A stretch of 10,120 nucleotides of DNA, from assembly GCA_012961725.1 (NCBI GenBank), contig DTYU01000077.1, forward strand, positions 1 through 10,120, read 5' to 3'. The translations under genes and the position numbers were made by a program. Positions 1 through 6,253 of the stretch are shown piece after piece; the stretch's first letter is position 1; each line of letters starts with the position of its first letter. Under the pieces are notes generated by a model that was not told the DNA's origin, did no database searches, and saw only the letters and a list, made by a program, of their open reading frames with translations. This DNA is from Desulfotomaculum sp. (GTDB lineage: Bacteria; Bacillota; Desulfotomaculia; Desulfotomaculales; Ammonificaceae).

Positions 1-55
1 ACAATTCTGGGATAATAATTTAGTATGGTGTCCCCGAAATTACGACGACTTCTGT
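1..55. other. Short 3' flank of the cluster, no gene; resembles an insertion-element end
   Basis: This stretch lies downstream of the last gene of the series. No coding region and no hairpin-plus-T-run terminator is visible. The core at about 18-42 (AATTTAGTATGGTGTCCCCG followed by AAATT) is bounded by complementary AATTT and AAATT. It resembles, from memory, sequences found beside REP-associated/IS200-type transposases in many bacteria. That resemblance is an impression and not a search result. Confidence 0.25.
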
Positions 56-1375
56 TTACAGCAGGCTCCGTTCTTTCGGCTTGCCCACCAGCCGCCTGGC
101 GCACCGGCGTGCGTTGTCCATGACCGCCTCGGTGTCCACCGTCCGCAGCCATCCCGCTTCCACCAACACGTTGCCGTCGACGATGACGGTATCGACGTCT
201 TGAGCCTGCGCCGCGTAGACCACGTGTGCAACTACGTCGTGCGGCGGGTACAGGTGCGGCTTGCGCAGGTTGAGCAAAATTATGTCCGCCCGCTTCCCCA
301 CTTCGATGGTCCCTATCTTGTCCCCCAAACCGAGCGCCCGCGCGCCGCCGATGGTGGCCATTTCAAGCGCCGCATACGCCGGCAGGGCCTCCGGGTCGCC
401 GCTGGCCACCTTCTGCAAAAGCGCCGCCGAACGCATCTCTTCAAGCATGTCGAGGTTGTTGTTGCTGGCCGCCCCGTCTGTTCCAAGGCCTACGGCAACG
501 CCGGCGCCAAGCAGCCTGGTTACGGGAGCGATCCCGCTGGCCAATTTCATGTTGCTCTCGGGACTGTGCGCCACCGTTGTTCCTTTTCTCGCTAAGATCT
601 CGATATCGGCCACCGAAAGGTGCACGCAGTGCGCGGCGAGCACCGGGAGGTCCAAGAGCCCAGTATCTGCAAGCAGAAAAACAGGCGAACAGCCGTACTG
701 TTTCTGGATGGCATCCGTCTCCTGCCGCGTCTCCGCCACGTGGATATGGACGCTGACCCCGAGTTCTTCCGCCAGGCTGATCACCTGCTTAAGATAGTCC
801 GGCGGGCAGGTATAGGGTGCATGCGGGCCGAGCATGCAGGTTATCCGTCCGCCGGCCTTCCCGTGCCACTCACGGATGAACTCCCGGCTCTCGGCGAGCG
901 CCGCTTGAGCGCCGGGGGCTATCCCTATGAGCCCCCGCGAAAGGGAAGCCCGGATCCCGCACTCCTCGACCGCTTGAGCCACCCGGTCCATAAAAAAGTA
1001 CATGTCGGCGAAGGTGGTGGTACCGCCTGAGAGCATCTCCGCGCAGGCCAGGAGCGTCCCCCAGTATACGTCCTCACCGCTCAGTTTGGCCTCCAGCGGC
1101 CAGATGGATTCCTCCAACCACTTCATCAGCGGCAGGTCGTCGGCGTAGCTCCGGAACAGGGTCATTGCGGCGTGGGTGTGGGCGTTGACGAAACCGGGGA
1201 GCGCCACCATATCCGCCCCCCCGTAAACCTCGGCGCCGTCAAAGCCGCCCGGTACTCCGCTCGAAGGTCCGACGTACACGATTTCACCGTCTCGCACCGC
1301 CACTGCCCCGTCCCGGATCAGCTTATCTGCACCGGTGACCGGAATGACCGTGACACCCTTGATCAGGAGCTTCAC
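56..1375 (-). CDS. mtaD: 5-methylthioadenosine/S-adenosylhomocysteine deaminase
   Basis: A 439-residue amidohydrolase that should deaminate the adenine ring of S-adenosylhomocysteine, 5'-methylthioadenosine and perhaps 5'-deoxyadenosine, giving the inosine forms plus ammonia in the cytosol. Seen: the family opening (GFVNAHTHAAMTLFR, metal ligands H66 and H68), GPHAPYTCPP at 183-192, HIHVAET with H212 and substrate-binding E215, AAHCVHL with H249, and GLGTDGAASNNNLDM with the metal/catalytic D300. Length is normal for the MtaD/SsnA group. The GTG start overlaps the upstream aldolase stop by four bases (GTGA) and has a GGAGGA site 8 bases before it, so the two are translationally coupled. Last gene of the run. 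Closest characterised relatives that I know of are Thermotoga TM0936 and Methanocaldococcus DadD. Specificity among SAH, MTA and deoxyadenosine cannot be settled from sequence; a guanine or chlorohydrolase function is less likely given the neighbours. Confidence 0.93.
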   Translation of the reverse strand: MKLLIKGVTVIPVTGADKLIRDGAVAVRDGEIVYVGPSSGVPGGFDGAEVYGGADMVALPGFVNAHTHAAMTLFRSYADDLPLMKWLEESIWPLEAKLSGEDVYWGTLLACAEMLSGGTTTFADMYFFMDRVAQAVEECGIRASLSRGLIGIAPGAQAALAESREFIREWHGKAGGRITCMLGPHAPYTCPPDYLKQVISLAEELGVSVHIHVAETRQETDAIQKQYGCSPVFLLADTGLLDLPVLAAHCVHLSVADIEILARKGTTVAHSPESNMKLASGIAPVTRLLGAGVAVGLGTDGAASNNNLDMLEEMRSAALLQKVASGDPEALPAYAALEMATIGGARALGLGDKIGTIEVGKRADIILLNLRKPHLYPPHDVVAHVVYAAQAQDVDTVIVDGNVLVEAGWLRTVDTEAVMDNARRCARRLVGKPKERSLL

Positions 1376-2046
1376 TTCCGCTCTCCTCCACCCTTATTCT
1401 GCCCGTAAAATCTTAAATAGTTATAGTGCAGTTCAGCGACCTCTTTTTCGCTCAATACCGCCGGTTTTCCGGCAAGACCCGCCCACAAGTAAATCTGCGC
1501 CGCCTTTTCAACCACCTGGCAGACGTTAAAGGCTTCATCGAGGCTGCTACCGACCCCGACCATCCCGTGGCTGCTGAGAAGCACGGCGTTCCGCCGGCCC
1601 AGCGCCGCAACGACGTTTCTCGCTAACTGCCGCGACCCTGCGGGGGCATACTCTGCCACAGGCACCTGCCCGCCGACAATCTGGGCTATATCTTCCACCA
1701 ACGGGGGGATCGGCTGCCGCGCAACCGCCATCGCACTGGCAAAGACACTGTGCGTGTGCATGACCGCCTGTACATCGGTTCGCGCCCGGTAAATCCATAT
1801 ATGCAGCTCCAACTCCGTGGAGGGTTTTCTTTCTCCCTCCACAATTTCACCGTCTAAGCTCACTACGACGATGTCCCGTGGTTGCAAGGAGTCGTAAGCC
1901 ATCCCGCTTGGGGTGATGACCACGAGATTCTCCCGGGAGACCCTGCAGGATACGTTGCCCCAAGTTCCCACGACCAGCCCGGCCTGCGCCATCTTCACTC
2001 CCGCCCGGGCTACCTGTTCCCGGGCCTTCTCTGCCAACAGGTTCAT
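1372..2046 (-). CDS. Class II aldolase, likely methylthioribulose/5-deoxyribulose-1-phosphate aldolase
   Basis: A 224-residue class II (zinc) aldolase/adducin-family protein. Seen: a substrate-phosphate loop around GTWGNVS (27-33) and PSGMAYD (46-52), PSTE with E78 at the catalytic-acid position, the zinc ligands H97 and H99 in HTHS, and a third ligand H160 in SSHGMVGVG. These match the Glu73/His92/His94/His155 set of E. coli L-fuculose-phosphate aldolase with a constant offset of five. Placed between ahcY and mtaD and near mtnA/mtnP, it most plausibly cleaves the MtnA product to dihydroxyacetone phosphate plus methylthioacetaldehyde or acetaldehyde, as in the DHAP shunt of Rhodospirillum rubrum and E. 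coli. The alternative is MtnB, the methylthioribulose-1-phosphate dehydratase from the same fold, but no mtnW/X/C/D partners occur in the window. ATG directly abuts the ahcY TAA stop; an AGGAG site sits 8 bases upstream. Family certain; substrate inferred. Confidence 0.85.
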   Translation of the reverse strand: MNLLAEKAREQVARAGVKMAQAGLVVGTWGNVSCRVSRENLVVITPSGMAYDSLQPRDIVVVSLDGEIVEGERKPSTELELHIWIYRARTDVQAVMHTHSVFASAMAVARQPIPPLVEDIAQIVGGQVPVAEYAPAGSRQLARNVVAALGRRNAVLLSSHGMVGVGSSLDEAFNVCQVVEKAAQIYLWAGLAGKPAVLSEKEVAELHYNYLRFYGQNKGGGERK

Positions 2047-3303
2047 TTATGCCTCTCCTTCCGTAGAACGGAGGTACGCCTCTTGCTCCGGCCGCAGCCG
2101 GTCTATTTCAATGCCAAGCGAACTCAACTTCAACTCGGCCACACGGTTATCAACCGCCTCGGGCACGGGGTAAACGCGGCGTTTGAGCTTCGGCCCCTCG
2201 TTTAATATGTATCGTGCAGACAGCGCCTGCAGCGCAAAAGAAAGGTCCATGATCTCGGCGGGATGGCCGTCCCCGGCCGCTAAATTGACCAGGCGGCCTT
2301 CCGCCAACAGATAAAGCCTTCTTCCGTCCGGAAGCCTGAACTCCTCGATATTCGCGCGTACAGCCCGCCGGGATTCGGCCGCCAGCTCAAGGTCCGGCAG
2401 TGATATCTCAACGTTGAAGTGCCCGGCATTCGCCAAGAGCACACCGTCCTTCATCCGCCTGAAGTGCTCCGCACGAAGCACGTCTTTACAGCCGGTGGTG
2501 GTGATGAAAACATCCCCCTTTTCGGCGGCTGCAAGCGAATGCATCACCTCGTAGCCGTCCATAACCGCCTCAATGGCCTTAACCGGGTCGACCTCGCAGA
2601 CGATCACCTTCGCCCCTAACCCTTTCGCCCTGAGGCTCACTCCTTTGCCACACCAGCCGTAGCCGAAAACCACCACCGTTTTGCCGGCAACCAGCAGGTT
2701 AGTGGTCCGCATGATCCCCGCCCAAACCGACTCTCCGGTGCCGTAACGGTTATCGAAGAGGTACTTCGTCCGGGTGTTGTTTACAGCGAGCATCGGGAAA
2801 AGCAGACGCCCTTCCCGTTCGAGGGCGCAAAGCCGCAGGACGCCGGTGGTTGTCTCCTCGCACCCGCCGATGACCCCCCCGCTCATCTCCTTGAGATCGG
2901 TGTGCAAGAGGTGCACTAAATCGCCGCCGTCATCGACCACGATGTGGGGGCGAACCTTCAGCGTCTGTACCAGGTGCTCCTGATACTCTTCAGGCGTCGG
3001 GTTGTACCAGGCGCAGACCTGCACTCCTGCGGCAGCAAGGGCGGCAGCGACCTCGTCCTTGGTGGAAAGCGGGTTGGAGCCGGTCACCGCCATCTCGGCT
3101 CCGGCCGCCTGAAGCACCAGTGCCAGGTAAGCCGTTTTCGCCTCTAAATGGATGCTTAATGCGATGCGTATGCCCTTGAAGGGCTGTTCCCGTAGAAATT
3201 CCTCACGGATGGCGCCCAATACCGGCATGTGCGCCGCGACCCAGTCGATCTTTTGCTGACCCTCGGCCGCCAGGTCAGGGCTGCGAATGAGACTTTTGAC
3301 CAA
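2047..3303 (-). CDS. ahcY: S-adenosylhomocysteine (or S-inosylhomocysteine) hydrolase
   Basis: NAD-dependent hydrolase releasing homocysteine from the SAM-methyltransferase product. Residues counted from the TTG start (418 aa): catalytic-site segments VVDDGGDL (D124/D125), CEETTTG (E150), TKYLFDNRYG (K180, D184, N185), the NAD fold GYGWCGKG (214-221), NAGHFNVEI (H295), EGRLVNL (335-341) and GDGHP (H347). The adenine-site strand reads HLEAKTA (H52, E54, K56), the thermophile/archaeal variant of H-x-T-x-E/Q, and the C-terminal KPDHYRY tail of mesophilic enzymes is missing. This short form fits Thermotoga-like homologues. The TTG at 3303 is preferred because AGGAGG lies 8 bases upstream; an in-frame ATG at 3321 has no ribosome site and actually runs through that AGGAGG. 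The neighbouring deaminase raises the possibility that S-inosylhomocysteine is the true substrate. Stop abuts the aldolase start. Confidence 0.93.
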   Translation of the reverse strand: MVKSLIRSPDLAAEGQQKIDWVAAHMPVLGAIREEFLREQPFKGIRIALSIHLEAKTAYLALVLQAAGAEMAVTGSNPLSTKDEVAAALAAAGVQVCAWYNPTPEEYQEHLVQTLKVRPHIVVDDGGDLVHLLHTDLKEMSGGVIGGCEETTTGVLRLCALEREGRLLFPMLAVNNTRTKYLFDNRYGTGESVWAGIMRTTNLLVAGKTVVVFGYGWCGKGVSLRAKGLGAKVIVCEVDPVKAIEAVMDGYEVMHSLAAAEKGDVFITTTGCKDVLRAEHFRRMKDGVLLANAGHFNVEISLPDLELAAESRRAVRANIEEFRLPDGRRLYLLAEGRLVNLAAGDGHPAEIMDLSFALQALSARYILNEGPKLKRRVYPVPEAVDNRVAELKLSSLGIEIDRLRPEQEAYLRSTEGEA

Positions 3304-3311
3304 GATAAGAA

Positions 3312-3317
3312 CCTCCT
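3312..3317 (-). promoter_or_regulatory. Ribosome binding site deciding the ahcY start
   Basis: AGGAGG on the minus strand, 8 bases before the TTG codon at 3303-3301. The competing ATG at 3321 lies upstream of it and has only repeat sequence before it, so this site argues for the TTG start. Confidence 0.65.
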
Positions 3318-3328
3318 GCATTGTAAAA

Positions 3329-3515
3329 TCAGAATTCAGGAGCCAGACTTCAGAATAAAGGATTTAGAGTACAGAATATGGAACGCTTTTGTCCTGGACA
3401 TTGCACATTCCACATTGCCGCATCCTACATTCCATCTCTTATCTCCTATCTCCTGTCTCCTTAACCTCGAACCTCGAACCTTGAACCTCGAACTCCGAAC
3501 CTCCTGCCTCCTGCT
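3329..3515. repeat. Degenerate heptanucleotide tandem-repeat array
   Basis: Read on the + strand, this gap breaks into 7-base units. At 3329-3377 there are seven units of a (T/A)CAGAAT type (TCAGAAT, TCAGGAG, CCAGACT, TCAGAAT and so on). A 19-base unphased spacer follows. From 3397 to 3515 come 17 uninterrupted units that change type in blocks: CACATTC/CACATTG, then TTATCTC/CTATCTC/CTGTCTC, then TCGAACC/TTGAACC/TCGAACT, then TCCTGCC/TCCTGCT. Neighbouring units are the most alike, as expected for local duplication with drift. It separates mtnA from ahcY and the last 77 bases overlap the mtnA 3' end. It is not a CRISPR (units far too short, no spacers). It resembles the short tandem heptamer repeats known from cyanobacteria; similar arrays seem common in Desulfotomaculum-like genomes, by my recollection only. 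Confidence 0.85.
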
Positions 3516-4527
3516 TCTGAAAGCCATACGGCGGATAAAAGACCCCCCTCTCGGTGACTATCGCCGTTATCAGACCATGCGGCGTCACGTCAAATGCGGG
3601 ATTCCAGGCGGCCGTCCCCGCCGGGGCCACTGCAACCCCGGCAAACGAGGTCACCTCTGCCGCATCCCGCTCCTCGATGGGTATATCCGCCCCACCCGGC
3701 GTCCCCGGATCAACCGTGGAAAAAGGAGCCGCTACGTAGAAGGGCACTCCGTGATGTTTCGCCAGCACCGCTAAGGAATATGTGCCGATCTTGTTTGCCA
3801 CGTCACCGTTTGCGGCGATCCTGTCCGCGCCAACGATCACTGCATCTATACCTTTACCAGCCATAAGATATCCGGCCATCGAATCGGTGATCAGCGTTAC
3901 CGGAACACCTTCCTGCCGGAGTTCAAAAACCGTGAGCCGCGCACCCTGGAGAAGCGGCCGCGTCTCGCCGGCGTAAACCATCTCAATCTTTCCCGCCGCA
4001 TGCGCCGCCCTGATTACGCCGAGCGCGGTTCCATAGCCGCAGGTGGCCAGAGCCCCGGCGTTGCAGTGGGTCAGCACCCGCACACCGCGACGAAGAAGCG
4101 CGGCGCCATGTGCGCCGATTGCCCGGTTGGCGGCCGCGTCCGCGGCAGAAAGCGCCGCCGCTTCCTGAACCAGTCCCTCGATCACCCTCTCCGGCCGTTC
4201 CCCGTCCATCCTTTCCGCAGCCTTCAACTGGCGCGCCACCGCCCAACGGAGGTTGACAGCCGTCGGCCGGGCCTGAGCGATCTCGGCTGCGGCAGCAGCT
4301 AACCGCCCCTGAAAACCCTCTTCCCCTGCACGCGCGGCTTCGATCGCTGCAAGCACCACCGCATATGCTGCAGCCGCCCCGATCGCCGGCGCACCCCGTA
4401 CCGCTAACCGGCGGATCGCGCGGATAACCTCCCGGTAGTCCGTCAGAGTAAGATAGTTTATCTTATGCGGGAGGAGTGTCTGGTCGAGGAGCTCGAGCGC
4501 CCCGTTTTTCCAGCGTAAAGTTTCCAT
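3439..4527 (-). CDS. mtnA: Methylthioribose-1-phosphate isomerase with repeat-derived tail
   Basis: Isomerises 5-methylthioribose-1-phosphate (and probably 5-deoxyribose-1-phosphate) to the ribulose form, the step after MtnP. Seen in the 362-residue product: RGAPAIG (44-50), RPTAVNL (87-93), THCNAGALAT with the catalytic Cys C155, AGETRP (186-191), GADRI with the catalytic Asp D235, and NGDVANKIGTY (240-250); the conserved core ends at about PPYGFQ (332-337). Length of the family is about 345, so the end is long. Residues from about 338 onward are coded by the heptanucleotide array and show a 7-residue echo (GSEFEVQ then GSRFEVK), so the natural stop appears to have been replaced by repeat sequence. 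The ATG is one base after the mtnP stop and has no good ribosome site, suggesting translational coupling. An eIF2B-alpha-like or ribose-1,5-bisphosphate isomerase role is unlikely given the CNAGALAT and NGDVANK motifs and the context. Confidence 0.94.
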   Translation of the reverse strand: METLRWKNGALELLDQTLLPHKINYLTLTDYREVIRAIRRLAVRGAPAIGAAAAYAVVLAAIEAARAGEEGFQGRLAAAAAEIAQARPTAVNLRWAVARQLKAAERMDGERPERVIEGLVQEAAALSAADAAANRAIGAHGAALLRRGVRVLTHCNAGALATCGYGTALGVIRAAHAAGKIEMVYAGETRPLLQGARLTVFELRQEGVPVTLITDSMAGYLMAGKGIDAVIVGADRIAANGDVANKIGTYSLAVLAKHHGVPFYVAAPFSTVDPGTPGGADIPIEERDAAEVTSFAGVAVAPAGTAAWNPAFDVTPHGLITAIVTERGVFYPPYGFQKQEAGGSEFEVQGSRFEVKETGDRR

Positions 4528-4528
4528 A

Positions 4529-5317
4529 TCACGTCTGAACCGGCCCTGAGACCGCAGCCTGGCAGGCGCACTCCCTGTCCTCGTCTATCCAGGATACCGC
4601 CTGCATCAACAGCCGCCGGATGTTTTCTCCCTGGCCCTGCATCATCTCTACAACCTCCTGGTGGCTCAGCCTGTAAGGAGCAATGCCGGCGGCAAAATTG
4701 GTCACCGACGCCACGGCTGCGTAGCAGATTTCCGCCTCCCTGGCAAGCACCACCTCAGGCACGCCGGTCATTCCCACCAGGTCACCGCCAAGCTGCCGGA
4801 ACATCTTGATCTCCGCCGGCGTCTCGAAACGCGGCCCTTCGGTGCAGACGTAAGTGCCCCCGTCGCAGGCCGGCAGGTTCAGCGACCGCGCCGCCCGGAC
4901 CAGAATCTTCCGGAGTTCTGGGCAGTAAGGCTCGGTCAGATCGATGTGCACTACCCCTTCGGGCCTGCTTTCAAAAAAGGTCTGCGTGCGCCCCTTGGTA
5001 AAGTCGACAAACTGGTCCACAAAGACAAACTCCCCCGGCTTCATCTGCGGGTTGAGCGAACCCACCGCCGCCGTGGCTAAGATCGAGCGCACGCCCAGTT
5101 TCTTAAGCGCCATGATATTCGCCCGGTAGTTTATCAGGTGCGGCGGCACCGAATGCTCTGCCCCGTGGCGGGCAAGAAAGACGACCTCCTTCCCGCGGTA
5201 AACCCCGCGGGTTACTTTAACATCGCCGTAAGCCGTACTTACCGTTTCATAAGCAATATCCTCCAAGAGCCGCGGGTCGTAAACACCGGTTCCGCCGATG
5301 ACCGCAATCGACGGCAT
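4529..5317 (-). CDS. mtnP: MtnP-family nucleoside phosphorylase, probably 6-oxopurine/methylthioinosine specific
   Basis: Phosphorolyses a 5'-modified purine nucleoside to the free base and the sugar-1-phosphate used by MtnA. Seen in the 262-residue product: phosphate loop IGGTGVYDP (7-15), ARHGAEHSVPPH (49-60), NYRAN (64-68), ATAAVGSLNP (81-90), CTEGPRFETPAE (158-169), GMTGVPEVVLARE (182-194) and SVTNFAAGI (204-212). In human MTAP the last motif is TDYDCW, whose two Asp residues contact the adenine ring; here they are N207 and A209. Asn at the base-binding position marks enzymes using 6-oxopurines, as in methylthioinosine phosphorylase of Pseudomonas aeruginosa. Inosine or guanosine phosphorolysis is also possible. 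A longer frame reaches 5416 but would overlap ftsY; ATG at 5317 has GGAGG seven bases upstream and matches the family N-terminus. It lies 22 bases after ftsY. Confidence 0.92.
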   Translation of the reverse strand: MPSIAVIGGTGVYDPRLLEDIAYETVSTAYGDVKVTRGVYRGKEVVFLARHGAEHSVPPHLINYRANIMALKKLGVRSILATAAVGSLNPQMKPGEFVFVDQFVDFTKGRTQTFFESRPEGVVHIDLTEPYCPELRKILVRAARSLNLPACDGGTYVCTEGPRFETPAEIKMFRQLGGDLVGMTGVPEVVLAREAEICYAAVASVTNFAAGIAPYRLSHQEVVEMMQGQGENIRRLLMQAVSWIDEDRECACQAAVSGPVQT

Positions 5318-5324
5318 CAACACA

Positions 5325-5329
5325 CCTCC
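5325..5329 (-). promoter_or_regulatory. Ribosome binding site deciding the mtnP start
   Basis: GGAGG on the minus strand, 7 bases upstream of ATG 5317-5315, inside the short ftsY-mtnP gap. It rules against the longer upstream start that would overlap ftsY by 77 bases. Confidence 0.7.
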
Positions 5330-5339
5330 AGACGCGCCT

Positions 5340-6251
5340 TTAATCGAAGATCGCTGCCACAAACTCTGCCGGATTGAACGGCATGATGTCCTCAATCCGT
5401 TCACCCGTACCCACAAACTTCACCGGAATATCAAGCTCCTTCTTTATCGCCACCACCACCCCGCCCTTGGCCGTGCCGTCAAGCTTTGTCAGCACGATAC
5501 CGGTCACCCCGGTGGCTTCACCGAAAAGCTTTGCCTGGCTGATCGCATTCTGCCCGGTTGTCGCGTCTACCACTAAGAGAACCTCGTGCGGCGCGCCGGG
5601 CACCTCCCGCCCGGAGACCCTTCTCAGCTTCTTCAGCTCCTCCATCAGGTTGGTTTTCGTTTGCAGCCTGCCGGCGGTATCCACCAAAACCAGGTCCGCC
5701 CTGCGTGCCTTCGCCGCCTGCAGCGTGTCATATACCACCGCCGCCGGGTCGGAACCCTCCCGCTGCTTTATGATATCCACCCCGGCCCGCCTGGCCCATA
5801 CCTCCAACTGGTCGATGGCAGCAGCACGGAAGGTGTCCGCAGCCGCCACGAGTACGCTCTTCCCCTGTTCCCGAAAATGGTGCGCCAATTTTCCGATGGT
5901 CGTCGTCTTGCCGGTACCGTTTACCCCCACCATCAGGATCACCGCCGGCGGCCCAGGGGGCAAAAGAAGCGGGGCGGTTTCAGTCCCTAAGATGCGCAGA
6001 ACCTCCTCCTTAAAAAGCGGTTTCAGCCCCGACGGATCACCGACCCGCAGCTCTTTCGCCCGGGACTTCACCCGCGCCACGATCTCCAGCGACGCAGCCA
6101 CTCCTACATCCGCCTGGATCAGCGCATCCTCAAGCTCCTCGTAAAGCTCCTCGTTGATCTCGCGCCGCCGGGAAATCACGCTCTCGATCTTTTCAGCAAA
6201 GCCCTCGCGGACCTTTGTCAGCTTGTCCCGCAGCTTTCCAAAAAGCCCCAC
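5340..6251 (-). CDS. ftsY: Signal recognition particle receptor FtsY
   Basis: GTPase that docks SRP-ribosome complexes at the membrane for co-translational insertion. Residues are counted from the upstream TTG at 6257: a short charged helical N-terminus (1-45, no long acidic A domain as in E. coli), the NG domain with P-loop GVNGTGKTTT (111-120), DTFRAAAIDQLEVWA (141-155), G3 DTAGRLQ (193-199), DATTGQNA (231-238), G4 TKLDGTAKGG (257-266) and the closing GTGERIEDIMPFNPAEFV. The GTG at 6251 is chosen because GGGGG stands 7 bases before it and the resulting start (M-G-L-F-G-K-L) is typical; the TTG at 6257 overlaps the rnc stop but sits just one base from that site. About 303 residues, normal for Firmicutes. 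It is coupled to rnc. It is not Ffh, which would have a methionine-rich M domain. Confidence 0.96.
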   Translation of the reverse strand: MGLFGKLRDKLTKVREGFAEKIESVISRRREINEELYEELEDALIQADVGVAASLEIVARVKSRAKELRVGDPSGLKPLFKEEVLRILGTETAPLLLPPGPPAVILMVGVNGTGKTTTIGKLAHHFREQGKSVLVAAADTFRAAAIDQLEVWARRAGVDIIKQREGSDPAAVVYDTLQAAKARRADLVLVDTAGRLQTKTNLMEELKKLRRVSGREVPGAPHEVLLVVDATTGQNAISQAKLFGEATGVTGIVLTKLDGTAKGGVVVAIKKELDIPVKFVGTGERIEDIMPFNPAEFVAAIFD

Positions 6252-6253
6252 GG

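Noticed and set aside
200..1030. Overlapping + strand open frames across mtaD
   Set aside because: All are shadows of the clearly conserved amidohydrolase frame, with arginine- and proline-rich translations typical of reverse-frame reading.
3329..3515. CRISPR array
   Set aside because: Units are 7 bases and contiguous; there are no constant repeats of 23-40 bases and no spacers.
3336..3527. 63-codon minus-strand open frame over the repeat array
   Set aside because: Its sequence is just the heptamer repeat read in another frame; it overlaps the mtnA end and has no conserved motif.
4529..5317. Frameshift or broken mtnP because of the unusual TNFAAGI motif
   Set aside because: The frame is intact with all other family motifs in order; the motif is a natural specificity variant.
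5318..5416. Longer mtnP start at 5416
   Set aside because: It would overlap ftsY by 77 bases, adds 33 unconserved residues, and the ATG at 5317 has a well-spaced GGAGG.
5374..6144. 256-codon open frame on the + strand, antisense to ftsY
   Set aside because: It is the mirror of a highly conserved gene in GC-rich DNA, is Ser/Thr/Ala/Pro-rich with no recognisable domain, and has no ribosome site.
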